From: Acidobacteriota bacterium
GTDB lineage: Bacteria > Acidobacteriota > Terriglobia > Terriglobales > Acidobacteriaceae
Length of the DNA stretch: 64,000 nucleotides
Assembly (NCBI GenBank): GCA_003225555.1
Contig: QIAM01000026.1
Coordinates: 62,001-126,000 of the forward strand
Direction of reading: 5' to 3'
Shown here in pieces: positions 43,452 to 52,156 of the stretch (position 1 is its first letter; each line of letters begins with the position of its first letter). Under the pieces are notes generated by a model, which did no database searches, was not told the origin of the DNA, and saw nothing but the letters and a program-made list of their open reading frames with translations. The position numbers and the translations under genes are program-made.

Positions 43452-43763
43452 ATGTCAGAACTCATGGCACCCAACCCAACATCCCGCCAACCTCGCTGGT
43501 ACAGCATTCCCGTCCGCGTCTTGCTGGTGACCTTTATCGGAACGCTGATTAGTTTCGCGGTCAGTCTGCTACTCGCAATCGTCGGGACAGTCATTGTGGC
43601 CCGCGTGCGAGGCGTTCATCCGGATATGACCGTCGCCTACCGTCAGTTTGCAATGCCTGCCGCCGTAGGCGCAGGAAGTATCATCTTTGTGGTGATTCTC
43701 GTTGCCGAGATTCGCCACGACCGGCAGGTGAAGACGCTCGCCCGCATCGAAAGGATGGGCTAA
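43452..43763 (+). CDS. Small membrane protein, hypothetical
   Basis: 103 residues with two transmembrane helices (VRVLLVTFIGTLISFAVSLLLAIVGTVIVA and AMPAAVGAGSIIFVVILVAEI) and a charged C-terminus (RHDRQVKTLARIERMG). It ends five bases before the C26-type hydrolase gene and shares its orientation, suggesting co-transcription. The family is not recognised. Confidence 0.65.
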   Translation: MSELMAPNPTSRQPRWYSIPVRVLLVTFIGTLISFAVSLLLAIVGTVIVARVRGVHPDMTVAYRQFAMPAAVGAGSIIFVVILVAEIRHDRQVKTLARIERMG

Positions 43764-43767
43764 CACC

Positions 43768-44538
43768 ATGACGCCACGCATTGCCATTCCCATACTGCAC
43801 TCTACCGATCCGGAATTTGCGGACCGCGCCATGCCACAGTATGAACGTGCGGTCGAGCTTGCGGGCGGAGAGCCGGTACGAGTGGCCCTTGACCAGACGG
43901 CCGCACAGGTCATGAAAATCATCGAACATTGCGACGGCGTGCTTCTGCCCGGCAGTAAAGCTGACGTCGATCCCGCCAGATTTGGCGCCGCAGAGCGCTC
44001 TCCTCACACCAAGGCCGCCGATCCGCGTCGCGACATTGTCGACGAACTCCTGCTGCAAGACGCCTATAACATGAGGAAGCCCGTCCTCGGCATTTGCTAT
44101 GGTTTGCAGAGCTTGAACGTCTACCACACCGGCTCGCTGGTCCAGCACATCCCAGATTTCCTGCCGGAGGCATTGCGAACCAAGGTGGACCACGCAGTCG
44201 GAGGAAAAGTTGCGATCGCTCACGAGGTTGAAGTTTCGCCGGATTCCAGGCTGGCAGAAATTCTAGACAGGAAACTCGTGCTGCCCGTCAATTCCTCCCA
44301 CCACCAATCCGCGGATGTCGTCGGCGATGGCCTGCGCATCGGCGCCCGCTGCCGCGAAGACGGCGTCATCGAAGCCCTGGAAGGAACTTCTCCCGATCAC
44401 TTTGTGCTGGCCGTGCAGTGGCACCCGGAGCGCTCTGTGGATAACGACGAGGCGTCCCGGGCGATCTTCCGCGCGCTGGTCGAAGCAGCGGCAGAACGAC
44501 ACCGGCAACTGACCGGGGAACTCGAAGGCAGACGGTGA
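43768..44538 (+). CDS. Gamma-glutamyl-gamma-aminobutyrate hydrolase-like (peptidase C26)
   Basis: Class-I glutamine-amidotransferase-fold hydrolase, 256 residues. Nucleophile Cys in VLGICYGLQSLNVYHTGSL, catalytic His in VQWHPERS and a following acidic residue; the SSHHQSADVV segment is also typical of the PuuD group. Family members hydrolyse gamma-glutamyl amides such as gamma-Glu-GABA. No putrescine-degradation genes are adjacent, so the substrate is uncertain. Confidence 0.88.
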   Translation: MTPRIAIPILHSTDPEFADRAMPQYERAVELAGGEPVRVALDQTAAQVMKIIEHCDGVLLPGSKADVDPARFGAAERSPHTKAADPRRDIVDELLLQDAYNMRKPVLGICYGLQSLNVYHTGSLVQHIPDFLPEALRTKVDHAVGGKVAIAHEVEVSPDSRLAEILDRKLVLPVNSSHHQSADVVGDGLRIGARCREDGVIEALEGTSPDHFVLAVQWHPERSVDNDEASRAIFRALVEAAAERHRQLTGELEGRR

Positions 44539-44544
44539 GAACGG

Positions 44545-44682
44545 GAGACCTCAGACTTCGGACTTCAGACCTTAGCGAGCCCGTTCTCGAGCTGTGCGCT
44601 GATTCAATCTCTTCGCGCTCCGACTCCTGAGGTCCGAGGTCCGATGCCTGAGGTCTGACGCCCGAGGTTCGAGGTCCGACGC
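44545..44682. repeat. Boundary repeat, GACTTCGGACTTCAGACCT words
   Basis: Between the convergent C26 hydrolase and ispF genes. CCTCAGACTTCGGACTTCAGACC on the left, and on the right TCCTGAGGTCCGAGGTCCGATGCC with further GAGGTCTGACGCCCGAGG units. It is the longest word-type spacer in the window, and arms of opposite orientation give a long imperfect hairpin. Confidence 0.75.
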
Positions 44683-45204
44683 CTATTTCTTTCTCCCACG
44701 CACTCGCTCCAGCAGGACCGCGACGTGCGCCACGGCGGCATGGTCGAGATTGAGTCCCTCCGGCGTCTTGGCCTTCAACCCCACGCAATCGCGGTGCACA
44801 CCCAGCAACTCCGCCACTCGCACGCGAATTGCAGCCGCATGAGGTCCGATTTTTGGCGCAGTCAGAATCAGGCTGGCGTCGATATTCGCCACCTTATAGC
44901 CGGCGACCCGCACCCGCTTCAGCGCTTCACGTAGAAAGATTACCGAGTCTGCACCCTTCCACCTCGGATCAGACGGCGGAAACAAAGCCCCGATGTCCGG
45001 TGCGGCAACAGCCCCTAGCAGAGCGTCCGTGATGCCGTGTAACAGCACATCGCCGTCCGAGTGCCCCCCCAGCCCCTTGTCGTGGGCGAGCGCGACTCCT
45101 CCGATCCTCAAGGGAATGCCCGGACGAAATTCGTGCGAGTCAAAGCCGTATCCGATGCGAACCGCCGGTTTCGAACTTCCAGGTTTCGGCTTCAAGTTTT
45201 TCAA
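44683..45204 (-). CDS. ispF: 2-C-methyl-D-erythritol 2,4-cyclodiphosphate synthase
   Basis: MEP-pathway cyclase. VRIGYGFDSHEFRPGIPLRIGG has the metal-binding DxH, HSDGDVLLHGITDALLGAVAAPDIGALFPPSD follows, and KAKTPEGLNLDHAAVAHVAVLL ends the fold. 173 residues, typical apart from a short Lys/Pro-rich start. It follows ispD by 40 bases on the same strand, so the pair is probably co-transcribed. Confidence 0.97.
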   Translation of the reverse strand: MKNLKPKPGSSKPAVRIGYGFDSHEFRPGIPLRIGGVALAHDKGLGGHSDGDVLLHGITDALLGAVAAPDIGALFPPSDPRWKGADSVIFLREALKRVRVAGYKVANIDASLILTAPKIGPHAAAIRVRVAELLGVHRDCVGLKAKTPEGLNLDHAAVAHVAVLLERVRGRKK

Positions 45205-45244
45205 GAAATTGATGGACCTGCGTTCATCGAATTAGTCAGCCGGC

Positions 45245-45979
45245 CTATTTCTTCAAATAGAACTCCGCCAGCTCCATGTCCGCAGGCGTGGTGATCTTGA
45301 TGTTCCGCGGCGAGCCCATCACCACCGCAACTTCATGCCCAGCGCGTTCCGCCAGCGAAGCCTCGTCCGTGCCCAGAAAGCCATCTGCCGCAGCTTCGTC
45401 GAATACTTTCTTGATCACGCTATAGCGGAATCCCTGCGGCGTTTGCGCCATCACGACGCCCGCGCGAGGAATCGTGCTCTTGATCACCGCGCCCTCGGAA
45501 GTCCGTTCCACCTGCTTCACCGTGTCGACCGCCGGCAATCCGGCAATCGCCGCGCCATACTTCTTTGCCGCCTCGATCACTTGCTGAATAATCTCGGAAG
45601 TCACAAGCGGCCGCACCGCATCATGCACCAGAACAATATCATCGGGCGAAGCTGTGATCGCTTTCAGCGCGTTCTCCACCGACTGCTGGCGATGCTCGCC
45701 CCCAACGACCAGTTCGACTTTCTTCCTCCCAACATCCCTGCCATCGCTCCGCAGCCGCTCGCGAAGTCCCTCGATTTCATTCTCCCGCAGCACAATCCAA
45801 ATTTCGCTGACGGCATGCACGGCCGCGAACTTCCGCAGGGTGTGGATGAGAATCGGCGTCCCAGCCAGCTCGGTGAATTGCTTCGAAGGCGGCGGTTTCT
45901 TACCTTTTGCGGTCTTGCCGGGCACCGGCGCCATGCGCGTCCCAAGCCCCGCTGCCGGAATGATCACGATGACCTTCAT
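45245..45979 (-). CDS. ispD: 2-C-methyl-D-erythritol 4-phosphate cytidylyltransferase
   Basis: MEP-pathway CTP transferase. The CTP loop IIPAAGLGTRM is near residue 5, KQFTELAGTPILIHTL next, then VVGGEHRQQSVENALKA, VLVHDAVRPLV and AQTPQGFRYSVIKKVF. ATG 45979 (MKVIVIIPAAGLG) is preferred to 45991, giving 244 residues. A short insertion after the loop (PGKTAKGKKPPPSKQF) is Lys/Pro rich. It lies upstream of ispF and near the yacL-like gene, an arrangement also known in Bacillus. Confidence 0.97.
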   Translation of the reverse strand: MKVIVIIPAAGLGTRMAPVPGKTAKGKKPPPSKQFTELAGTPILIHTLRKFAAVHAVSEIWIVLRENEIEGLRERLRSDGRDVGRKKVELVVGGEHRQQSVENALKAITASPDDIVLVHDAVRPLVTSEIIQQVIEAAKKYGAAIAGLPAVDTVKQVERTSEGAVIKSTIPRAGVVMAQTPQGFRYSVIKKVFDEAAADGFLGTDEASLAERAGHEVAVVMGSPRNIKITTPADMELAEFYLKK

Positions 45980-46330
45980 GGCGGGCTGCAAGTATACGAG
46001 CCTGCCGGATACAGTTCAAATCCGTGCGTCGTCGATCAATCGTGGTGAAAAGGTCACCCGCAACGTGACACCGCTGCTTCTCTCCGGTAAGTACAGCAAA
46101 CGCTGTAGCCAAGGGCGCCAACTTCGGAGGCGGCACTTTTTTCACGGCACGACGGGTCGAAGCGGATAGAAACAACAAACTGACCTAGCCTCGCTTCTTC
46201 GCAAGCTGTTTCCTACGAGCAACTTGAGCGACGGGTGATGCACCTCATCCCCGTGGCAGCCGGCTTGCTCCTACCAATGTCTGGGCCGCAGCAACAGCAA
46301 TGCTTCCCCTGAAAGCGGGTATCCATCGCC
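45980..46330. other. Intergenic region between ispD and a divergent secreted-protein gene
   Basis: About 350 bases with no convincing coding sequence. It must hold the promoters for ispD (leftward) and the 46331 gene (rightward); no clear hexamer pair was found. Confidence 0.4.
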
Positions 46331-46735
46331 ATGAAAACGAAAGCGAACCGCTTCTGGATTCAGATTGTTGCGCTCGGTACCGCCAGCGCCTGCGGGCTCG
46401 CCCTGCTCATCGCCACGCTGGGTGCCGCCGCGAGTGTCGCCACGGGCGGTGGCCAGGCTCCGGACGCTTCCTCTGCCGGGCAGACTTACGAAGGATTGAT
46501 CACCGACACGCGCTGCGGGGCTAAACACAAGGCTTCGATCGCCAAGAGCGCAGCCGACTGTGCACGGGTATGCGTTCATGGGGGCGCCCAGTTCGCCCTG
46601 ATCGACGGCGAAAAGGCGTATGTCCTCGATGGAGACCTGGCGGTTCTGAAAAGGATCGCTGGACGGCGTGCCCGGATAGTCGGCTCACTCAACGGAAATA
46701 CAATCACCGTGTCATCGATTGCTCCAGACGAATAG
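46331..46735 (+). CDS. Secreted small protein, hypothetical
   Basis: 134 residues: basic start MKTKANRFW, a hydrophobic segment IVALGTASACGLALLIATLGAAASVA (signal or anchor) and a compact C-terminal domain with TYEGLITDTRCGAKHKASIAK, CARVCVHGGAQFALIDGEKAYVLDG and RIVGSLNGNTITVSSI. Three Cys and two His in the mature part may form a disulfide or metal site. Proteins of this pattern recur in Acidobacteria; no function is known. It is inserted between ispD and the yacL-like gene in opposite orientation. Confidence 0.7.
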   Translation: MKTKANRFWIQIVALGTASACGLALLIATLGAAASVATGGGQAPDASSAGQTYEGLITDTRCGAKHKASIAKSAADCARVCVHGGAQFALIDGEKAYVLDGDLAVLKRIAGRRARIVGSLNGNTITVSSIAPDE

Positions 46736-46779
46736 CAACGGCACGCTTCCTGTTCTTCCCGAATGGCCCAAGCTTCGTC

Positions 46780-47892
46780 CTAGGAAGGGCTTGTCTTCGT
46801 CTCCACCACAGTGCTCGGAACTACAGCCGGCGCCGCCGACGTTACCACCGGCACAGCCACGGGCGCTGTCGTCGATGACACTTGTCCACCCGGCCGCGCG
46901 TAAGCCGCACGCTCGTCCCATTTGCCAAAGATCATCTTGCCCGCGGTCGTCTGCAACACAGAGGTGACCGACACATCAATCGTCTTGCCAATCATCTTGC
47001 GTGCGTTGTCGACCACGACCATGGTGCCATCGTCCAGATAGGCAACGCCCTGGTTATATTCTTTTCCTTCCTTCAGGATGAATACCCGCATGGTCTCGCC
47101 CGGCAGCACGATCGGCTTCAGTGAATTCGCCAGCTCGTTGATGTTCAGCACTTCAACTCCCTGCAGCTGCGCGACCTTGTTCAGGTTGAAGTCGTTGGTA
47201 ATGATCTTTCCTTCGTAAAGCTTCGCCAACTCAATTAGTTTCAAATCGACTTCCCGAACCGCCGGAAAGTCATCCTCGACGATTTGGATCGTCAGGTTTG
47301 CCGTTTTCTGCAGGCGCTGCAGAATGTCGAGCCCACGCCGCCCGCGGTTACGCTTGAGCGAATCCGCGGAGTCGGCAACCAGTTGCAGCTCGCGCAACAC
47401 AAACTGCGGAGTGACGATGACGCCGTCCAGGAACCCGGTCTCGGCAATATCGGCGATGCGTCCGTCAATGATGACGCTGGTGTCGAGGATCTTGTAGCTC
47501 CTCTTCGATTGCTTCTCGCCGCCAAAAATCCCGCCCAGCGCCGCCAGGTTCAGCAGATCGCCCTTGTTCGCGCCCACGATCAGGCCCACATAGGCCATCA
47601 GCAGCATGACCAGAATTTGCAGGAAGCTCTGCATGCGCCCGGCGGGCACAGCGCTGCGAATAACGAGGGAAAAGAGGTAGGCCCCGCAGATCCCGAGGAT
47701 GCTCCCGGTGGCGGCCCCGATCAGCCGCTTCAGACTCACTCCTCTCAACTTCCATTCGAAGAAAACGATCGCCAGTCCAACCAGCGAACCCGCAGCAGCA
47801 TTCAGACTGGGACGCAGTCCGAAAGGCTCAAGAAAGAAGCAGGTAACGGCAACCACTACCACAAAAAGAAGACGTACAAAAATAATGTCCAC
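46780..47892 (-). CDS. yacL: PIN and TRAM domain membrane protein (YacL-like)
   Basis: The start GTG 47892 ([21 protein letters not shown]) has GGGAGG seven bases upstream; the track start at 48003 is an artefact. Four transmembrane helices in the first ~115 residues are followed by a PIN ribonuclease-like domain ([54 protein letters not shown], with the acidic residues) and a TRAM domain ([36 protein letters not shown]). A Ser/Thr/Val-rich tail follows. In Bacillus yacL lies beside ispD-ispF, as here. Likely an RNA-binding or RNA-cleaving membrane protein. Confidence 0.92.
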   Translation of the reverse strand: MDIIFVRLLFVVVVAVTCFFLEPFGLRPSLNAAAGSLVGLAIVFFEWKLRGVSLKRLIGAATGSILGICGAYLFSLVIRSAVPAGRMQSFLQILVMLLMAYVGLIVGANKGDLLNLAALGGIFGGEKQSKRSYKILDTSVIIDGRIADIAETGFLDGVIVTPQFVLRELQLVADSADSLKRNRGRRGLDILQRLQKTANLTIQIVEDDFPAVREVDLKLIELAKLYEGKIITNDFNLNKVAQLQGVEVLNINELANSLKPIVLPGETMRVFILKEGKEYNQGVAYLDDGTMVVVDNARKMIGKTIDVSVTSVLQTTAGKMIFGKWDERAAYARPGGQVSSTTAPVAVPVVTSAAPAVVPSTVVETKTSPS

Positions 47893-48326
47893 CGAAGGAC
47901 CTCCCCGGGCGCACTGCCGCCGGAGACCCGGCACACTTGACGCCCGTGCCCTCTCCGCGCCGCCCCGGGCGGGAATCGGCATTACGGTATGCGGGGCGCG
48001 CAAGAATCAGGGGAATGAAAGGTGCGCCCCGTCCCGGCCCAACGGGGGCTCAGCCGGGAGATCAGTAAAGCTACGGCAAAAGTATATACCCGCCGGTCTA
48101 GATCAACCCAGGAACCTGAACTGACGCGGGATGCCCGGCTGAGGCATCAGCCCGAGCCGCTAGAATACAGCCCACAACCCGGTGCCTTCAGGGTTTTCTC
48201 CGATATCAACCAAACCGAGGCCTGGCATCAGAAATAAGTTGCGATTCGTACTACCCCGTTTTAAGTATGCAGAAAGCTCCACTACCGAGCCCAACAGAAG
48301 AACGAAAACCAATTTCGGAGGACGAT
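47893..48326. other. Intergenic region between divergent yacL-like gene and repeat-rich secreted gene
   Basis: 434 bases without a supported gene. TTGCGA, 17-base spacer, TAAGTA at 48239-48267 is a weak candidate promoter for the 48327 gene. A GC-rich stretch (GCGCCGCCCCGGGCGGG) lies near the yacL start. Confidence 0.4.
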
Positions 48327-48917
48327 ATGCACCCTACCCGATTTCTTAGCACTGCTGTTTTGTCCTTCCTGCTTGGAAGTTCAATAGCTGTTTTCGCACA
48401 GCAGCAAGAAGAGCGTCGTGACGAGGTCAAACCGCCGCGCCAACAAGAGGCAAGGCCGCCAAGACAGGACGAGGCCAAGCCGCCCCGGCAAGAGGAAGCG
48501 AAACCGCCAAGACAGGACGAGGTCAAGCCTCCCAAACACGAGCAACAACGGGAAGAGCAGGCGAAACCATCCCACGAACAGCGGCCGGAAGAGCAAGCAA
48601 GGCCGTCGCGTGAACAACCTGAGCGTTCCGGCCCGCGGGCCCAACACGCACGCCCCGCCGGAAAGAGCGCCCACATTCCCAACGAGAAGTTCCGTGCGAA
48701 TTTCGGCCGGCAGCACACGTTTGTCGTCAACCGCCCAGTCGTCGTCCAGGGACAGCCGCAGTTCGTCTACGGAGGCTACACGTTCGTGTTCGTGGATCCG
48801 TGGCCAGTCGAGTGGGTATATACCGATGACTGCTACATCGAGTACATCGACGGAGACTATTTCCTTTTCGATGTTCTGCACCCTGGCGTTCGCGTGGCCC
48901 TCTTCGTCGTGATGTAG
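48327..48917 (+). CDS. Secreted protein with Pro/Arg/Gln octapeptide repeats
   Basis: ATG 48327 with GGAGG six bases upstream encodes 196 residues. The signal peptide (RFLSTAVLSFLLGSSIAVFA) is followed by about five copies of an eight-residue unit PPRQDEAK (residues ~30-70), then a QREEQAKPSHEQRPEEQARP stretch. A folded aromatic/acidic C-terminal domain follows (FVVNRPVVVQGQPQF, YTFVFVDPWPVEWVYTDDCYIEYIDGDYFLFD). The linker probably spans cell-wall or periplasmic space. The family is not recognised beyond similarity to other short secreted aromatic-rich domains. Confidence 0.8.
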   Translation: MHPTRFLSTAVLSFLLGSSIAVFAQQQEERRDEVKPPRQQEARPPRQDEAKPPRQEEAKPPRQDEVKPPKHEQQREEQAKPSHEQRPEEQARPSREQPERSGPRAQHARPAGKSAHIPNEKFRANFGRQHTFVVNRPVVVQGQPQFVYGGYTFVFVDPWPVEWVYTDDCYIEYIDGDYFLFDVLHPGVRVALFVVM

Positions 48918-49097
48918 TTGGTGCGCTGATGTAGCCCTGGCCGCGGAAGAGTTTGTCCGGGCACGTGGTCCCCGCGGAGAGAATTGGCCGATCCCAATTC
49001 CGCTGCGGGGACCTTCGCTTTTCAGTCCGGTCTGTCTGACATCACGAGCCACCGGAGATCATGCCGTGTCGGTACTGGAACAGCTACACTTCCCTGC

Positions 49098-50105
49098 ATG
49101 AAAGCCCTTGTCATTACCCGCCTGAACGGTCCCGATGTACTCGCCGTTCAAGACGTCCCTGAGCCGCAACCGAAATCTGAGCAAACCCTGGTCCGCGTCA
49201 CTGCCGGGGGCCTGAACTTCGCTGATGTCCTCACTGCCCGTGGAGGCTATCCTGGAACTCCTGCGCCGCCGCTTGTAGCCGGTCGTGAGTTCGCCGGAGT
49301 CGAAGAGGGCAGTGGACGGCGAGTCATGGGCTACATCCAGTGGGGAGCCTTCGCCGAAAAGGTCGCTGGTTACTCCAACCTGTTGTGGCCCGTCCCCGAT
49401 CACTGGAACGACGAACAAGCCGCTGCCTTCCCGGTAAACTTCTTCACCGCGTATCTGCTCTATTGGCAAGCGGGCATGACCGACAACATGTGGGGAGAGC
49501 CGCCCTCGGCTGTCCGGCGGAGCAAAGCTCCGCCTTCCGGCCGCAAACCTCGTGTCCTGATTCACGCCGTCGCTGGCGGGGTCGGAACCGCCGCTGTCCA
49601 GATCGGAGGGCTCCTCGGCGTCGAGATGTACGGAACCTCGTCCTCCGACGAGAAACTCGCACGTGTGATAGAACTCGGCCTGCAACGTGGCATCAACTAC
49701 AAGCAACGCGACTATGAAGAAGTCGTGAAGGAATCCACTCACGGCGAAGGCGTCGACGCCGTCTTCGAAATGCTCGGCGGAGAGCACACGGCGAAAAGTC
49801 TGCGCTGCCTGTGTGACTTCGGGCGCGTCATTCAATACGGCACCGCGACCGGTAAGCCGCCTCAGTTGGATGTCCGCGCGCTTCATGCCAAATCCGCCAG
49901 CCTCCAGGGTCTCTGGCTGACTTATCTTTCGCAAAAACCCGAACTCATGGAACCAGCTTGGCGACAGCTATCCGCCTGGCTCGAGCAGCGGAAGCTCGAT
50001 CCGGTAATCGGGCAGGAGTTCCCGCTTCATCGTGCTGTCGAAGCCTACAAGCTGTTGGACGACGGTAAAAACTACGGAAAGCTAGTGCTGAAAATCGCGG
50101 TCTGA
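49098..50105 (+). CDS. Zinc-type alcohol dehydrogenase-like quinone oxidoreductase
   Basis: MDR-superfamily NADPH-dependent oxidoreductase, 335 residues from ATG 49098 (MKALVITRLNGPDVLAVQDVPEP). Catalytic-domain motifs GLNFADVLTARGGYP and VAGREFAGVEEG; Rossmann-fold glycine motif AVAGGVGTAAVQIGGLLG; YGTATGKPP and HRAVEAYKLLDDGKNYGKLVLKI. No structural-zinc cysteines, as in quinone reductases. Between the two domains ~20 residues (NMWGEPPSAVRRSKAPPSG) are encoded by a family-A palindromic repeat, so the linker has been extended in frame. Confidence 0.92.
   Translation: MKALVITRLNGPDVLAVQDVPEPQPKSEQTLVRVTAGGLNFADVLTARGGYPGTPAPPLVAGREFAGVEEGSGRRVMGYIQWGAFAEKVAGYSNLLWPVPDHWNDEQAAAFPVNFFTAYLLYWQAGMTDNMWGEPPSAVRRSKAPPSGRKPRVLIHAVAGGVGTAAVQIGGLLGVEMYGTSSSDEKLARVIELGLQRGINYKQRDYEEVVKESTHGEGVDAVFEMLGGEHTAKSLRCLCDFGRVIQYGTATGKPPQLDVRALHAKSASLQGLWLTYLSQKPELMEPAWRQLSAWLEQRKLDPVIGQEFPLHRAVEAYKLLDDGKNYGKLVLKIAV
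49490..49534. repeat. Double-hairpin repeat (family A) inside quinone oxidoreductase gene
   Basis: GTGGGGAGAGCCGCCCTCGG, CTGTCCGG, then CGGAGC-AAA-GCTCCG: nearly identical to the intergenic copy at 34585. It is read in a different frame from the selD copy, which shows that DNA, not protein sequence, is what is repeated. Confidence 0.8.
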
Positions 50106-50764
50106 CCCTCGTCATCTCGAGTGAAGGACTCGATGGCTTTAATACCGCAAGCCGAACCCGCGAAAACCGCCCGAAATTTTCACGGCGTCTAAGATATTGA
50201 ATTTGCAACTGGTCATCAAGATCGCCACCTTGACATTCTAAGTTTTCCAATGCCTTCCACAGGGAAGTGGATTCGTCCACAGGTTCTGCACAAGCTGGTG
50301 GATTTTTCTTGTTGCGAGACGCAGCAATCCGTCACAGAGTGTGTGCAGCAAACGTGAGATTTTCCTGAGCTTGCCTGATGATTGCGGCAGAGCCAGCGGC
50401 AGACCGGCGATTCTCGAGGGTGAATTGCCGGGGGACACTCCGGAAGCGCGCGAAAGCGCGCGCTGGTTGCCCGGGCGTTGCGGCCTCCTCCCCCATCCCG
50501 CTCACGGAGCAGGATTGGGCCGCTGGCCACCGCGGTGACCGCAGATTCGTGATCTCCGGATCATGACCTGTGGGCTAGCTTTGGCAAATGCGGCACTCCT
50601 TGAGCGCTGTCGGGCCACAAGCATCATCCCGCCGCCATGCGGCGGAAGTGCAAGACAGGAAATCCACGAAACGATGCGGCTTGGGTGGCTGGCCCAAGCC
50701 GCATTTGTTTTGCCCGCCGAAACCACTCAATCCAGATTTTTCCCTCGCGAAGACCGCATCCCTC
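50106..50764. other. Long intergenic region, possible non-coding RNA
   Basis: 660 bases with no convincing protein gene on either strand. The right part holds a clear hairpin CCGCCGCCATGCGGCGG and ends in a strong plus-strand terminator 570 bases past the oxidoreductase stop, so a separate rightward transcript ending there (for example from about 50450) is possible. It does not match tmRNA, RNase P RNA or SRP RNA signatures that I can recognise. Confidence 0.35.
50675..50711 (+). terminator. Rho-independent terminator
   Basis: Perfect 11-bp stem TGCGGCTTGGG / CCCAAGCCGCA, short loop, followed by TTTGTTTTG on the plus strand. The minus-strand reading lacks a T-run. It lies just before the 3' end of the leftward acyltransferase gene. 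Confidence 0.75.
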
Positions 50765-51984
50765 TTAGGCCGCCTGCGTATCGCCAACGGGAATTGAGGT
50801 CTCATTCCCGCGGGATGAATCAGGCACAAGGGAATCCTTCAGGCGCAGGAACCGTTCCTCATAGAATCTCCGCGAGAGGTAGGCAACTCCAATTGCAGCG
50901 CCACCTCCAACTGCGAATCTCAGCAGCGCCAGCTCGAAATGACCGTTTGAAGGCATGAGCCCCGGCCCGTAGTGCCGGAAGATTCTGTCGTACAGGCGAA
51001 AGGCGAGCAGGTGGTCAAGATAAAGACCGTAACTGATGTACCCGAGAAACCGAAGCGCGGGGATGTCTACGAAACGCTTGGCCGCACCGCTTCCGGCAAC
51101 CAGAAAGAGCAACAAAACCCCTGAGAAAAAAACATTGATAGTCGTCCATTGCAGACTCGCGCCCAACAGCCGATTTCGCGTAAGCATGCCGAACGGCTGC
51201 CCCGCCCCTGCCAGCAGAACCGACGAAGCCAGCAGCAGCCAACACATTTGCTTCATCTGCTTTCTGCTGACGTTGGTCCGTAAGAGGATCGCGAGCAGGC
51301 TTCCAGCCGCCAAACCGTCGGCGACAAACCAGGTATACCAGTCCAATCCTCCCCAACCCACAGAGAACGCGACGGCTCGAAGGACGGGAACCAACACTAC
51401 GATCGATGCCGAAACCCCAAGTCGTTGCATTGTCACCTTACGCACCACCGTCGGCCACAGATGTAGAAGTGCTCCTCCACAGCCAGCGACCATAACGGAC
51501 CATAGTCGCAGGCAACACCGAAAAAACCGGTCATGTTCGCCAAATAAACAAAACTCAGTCCTACAAACGCTGGAGAGGAACTGCGAAGAACAAGAAGGAG
51601 AACGAGCAGCCCGTAGTAGGCAGGCAGGATGCGCAGTGCCCGGCGTGTATAGAAGCGCCGGTAAAAGTTGGGCCTGTTTTTCGAGTCCAGGAGGATGCCC
51701 GTGATCAGGAAACCAGAAAGAACAAAGAACAGGTTGACGCCGAGCCAGCCCGGTCCTGTGAGCACCACAAAGATTCGTCCCAATCGCCCGAACGAGAAGC
51801 CCGCGTATTGCCAATAGAAACCGTGCAGAAGCAACACTCCGAGGACAGCGATGCCGCGCAGAGTATCCAGTTCCGGCATAAAAGGCCGGATCAATCCCGC
51901 GGGTTCGGAATTTTGTGTGCGCCCGGAATGCAAAGGCATGGGGTGCTCATCATTGAAAATCAAGGGAGTACGGGCGTCAAACAT
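50765..51984 (-). pseudogene. Acyltransferase 3 family (OafA/YrhL-like) gene, frameshifted
   Basis: Two overlapping minus-strand frames make one protein. ATG 51984 (MFDARTPLIFNDEHPMPL) runs through ELDTLRGIAVLGVLLLHGFYW, LGVNLFFVLSGFLITGILLDS and YGPLWSLAVEEHFYI. The frame then shifts at about 51460 and continues LWPTVVRKVTMQRLG to the end at 50765 with six or more membrane helices. One C missing from ATCCTG would produce the break. The conserved H in LLLHGF and RRALRILPAYY are typical of acyltransferase 3 proteins that O-acylate cell-surface glycans. It is divergent from dnaB. True loss versus assembly error cannot be told from sequence alone. Confidence 0.8.
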
Positions 51985-52090
51985 TGTTTCGATCCTTGAG
52001 GATCTAGTCGCGGCGCCCGAGTATAGGACCCTTTTTGGAAGGGTTTCCACAATAACTTGCTCGACCTGCACAGCTTGTGCACAGCTCATT

Positions 52091-52119
52091 TTGATTTTCG
52101 CTTTACATTCGCTTATGCT
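52091..52119 (+). promoter_or_regulatory. Sigma-70-type promoter of dnaB
   Basis: TTGATT (52091-52096), 17-base spacer, TATGCT (52114-52119). Initiation would be near 52126, about 30 bases before ATG 52157, and excludes the far-upstream start used in the ORF track. Confidence 0.55.
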
Positions 52120-52156
52120 GGACGGGCAAATGCGACAAAGTGCCGTTACAGAATCC

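Noticed and set aside
50216-50829. Minus-strand ORFs of 84-104 aa in the 50.1-50.8 kb gap
   Set aside because: Arg/Ser/Pro-rich shadow-like composition, no start signals, and they run through a terminator hairpin.
51851-52156. Long N-terminal extension of DnaB in the ORF track
   Set aside because: It overlaps the divergent acyltransferase start, has no DnaB-like sequence and lies upstream of a good promoter at 52091-52119.
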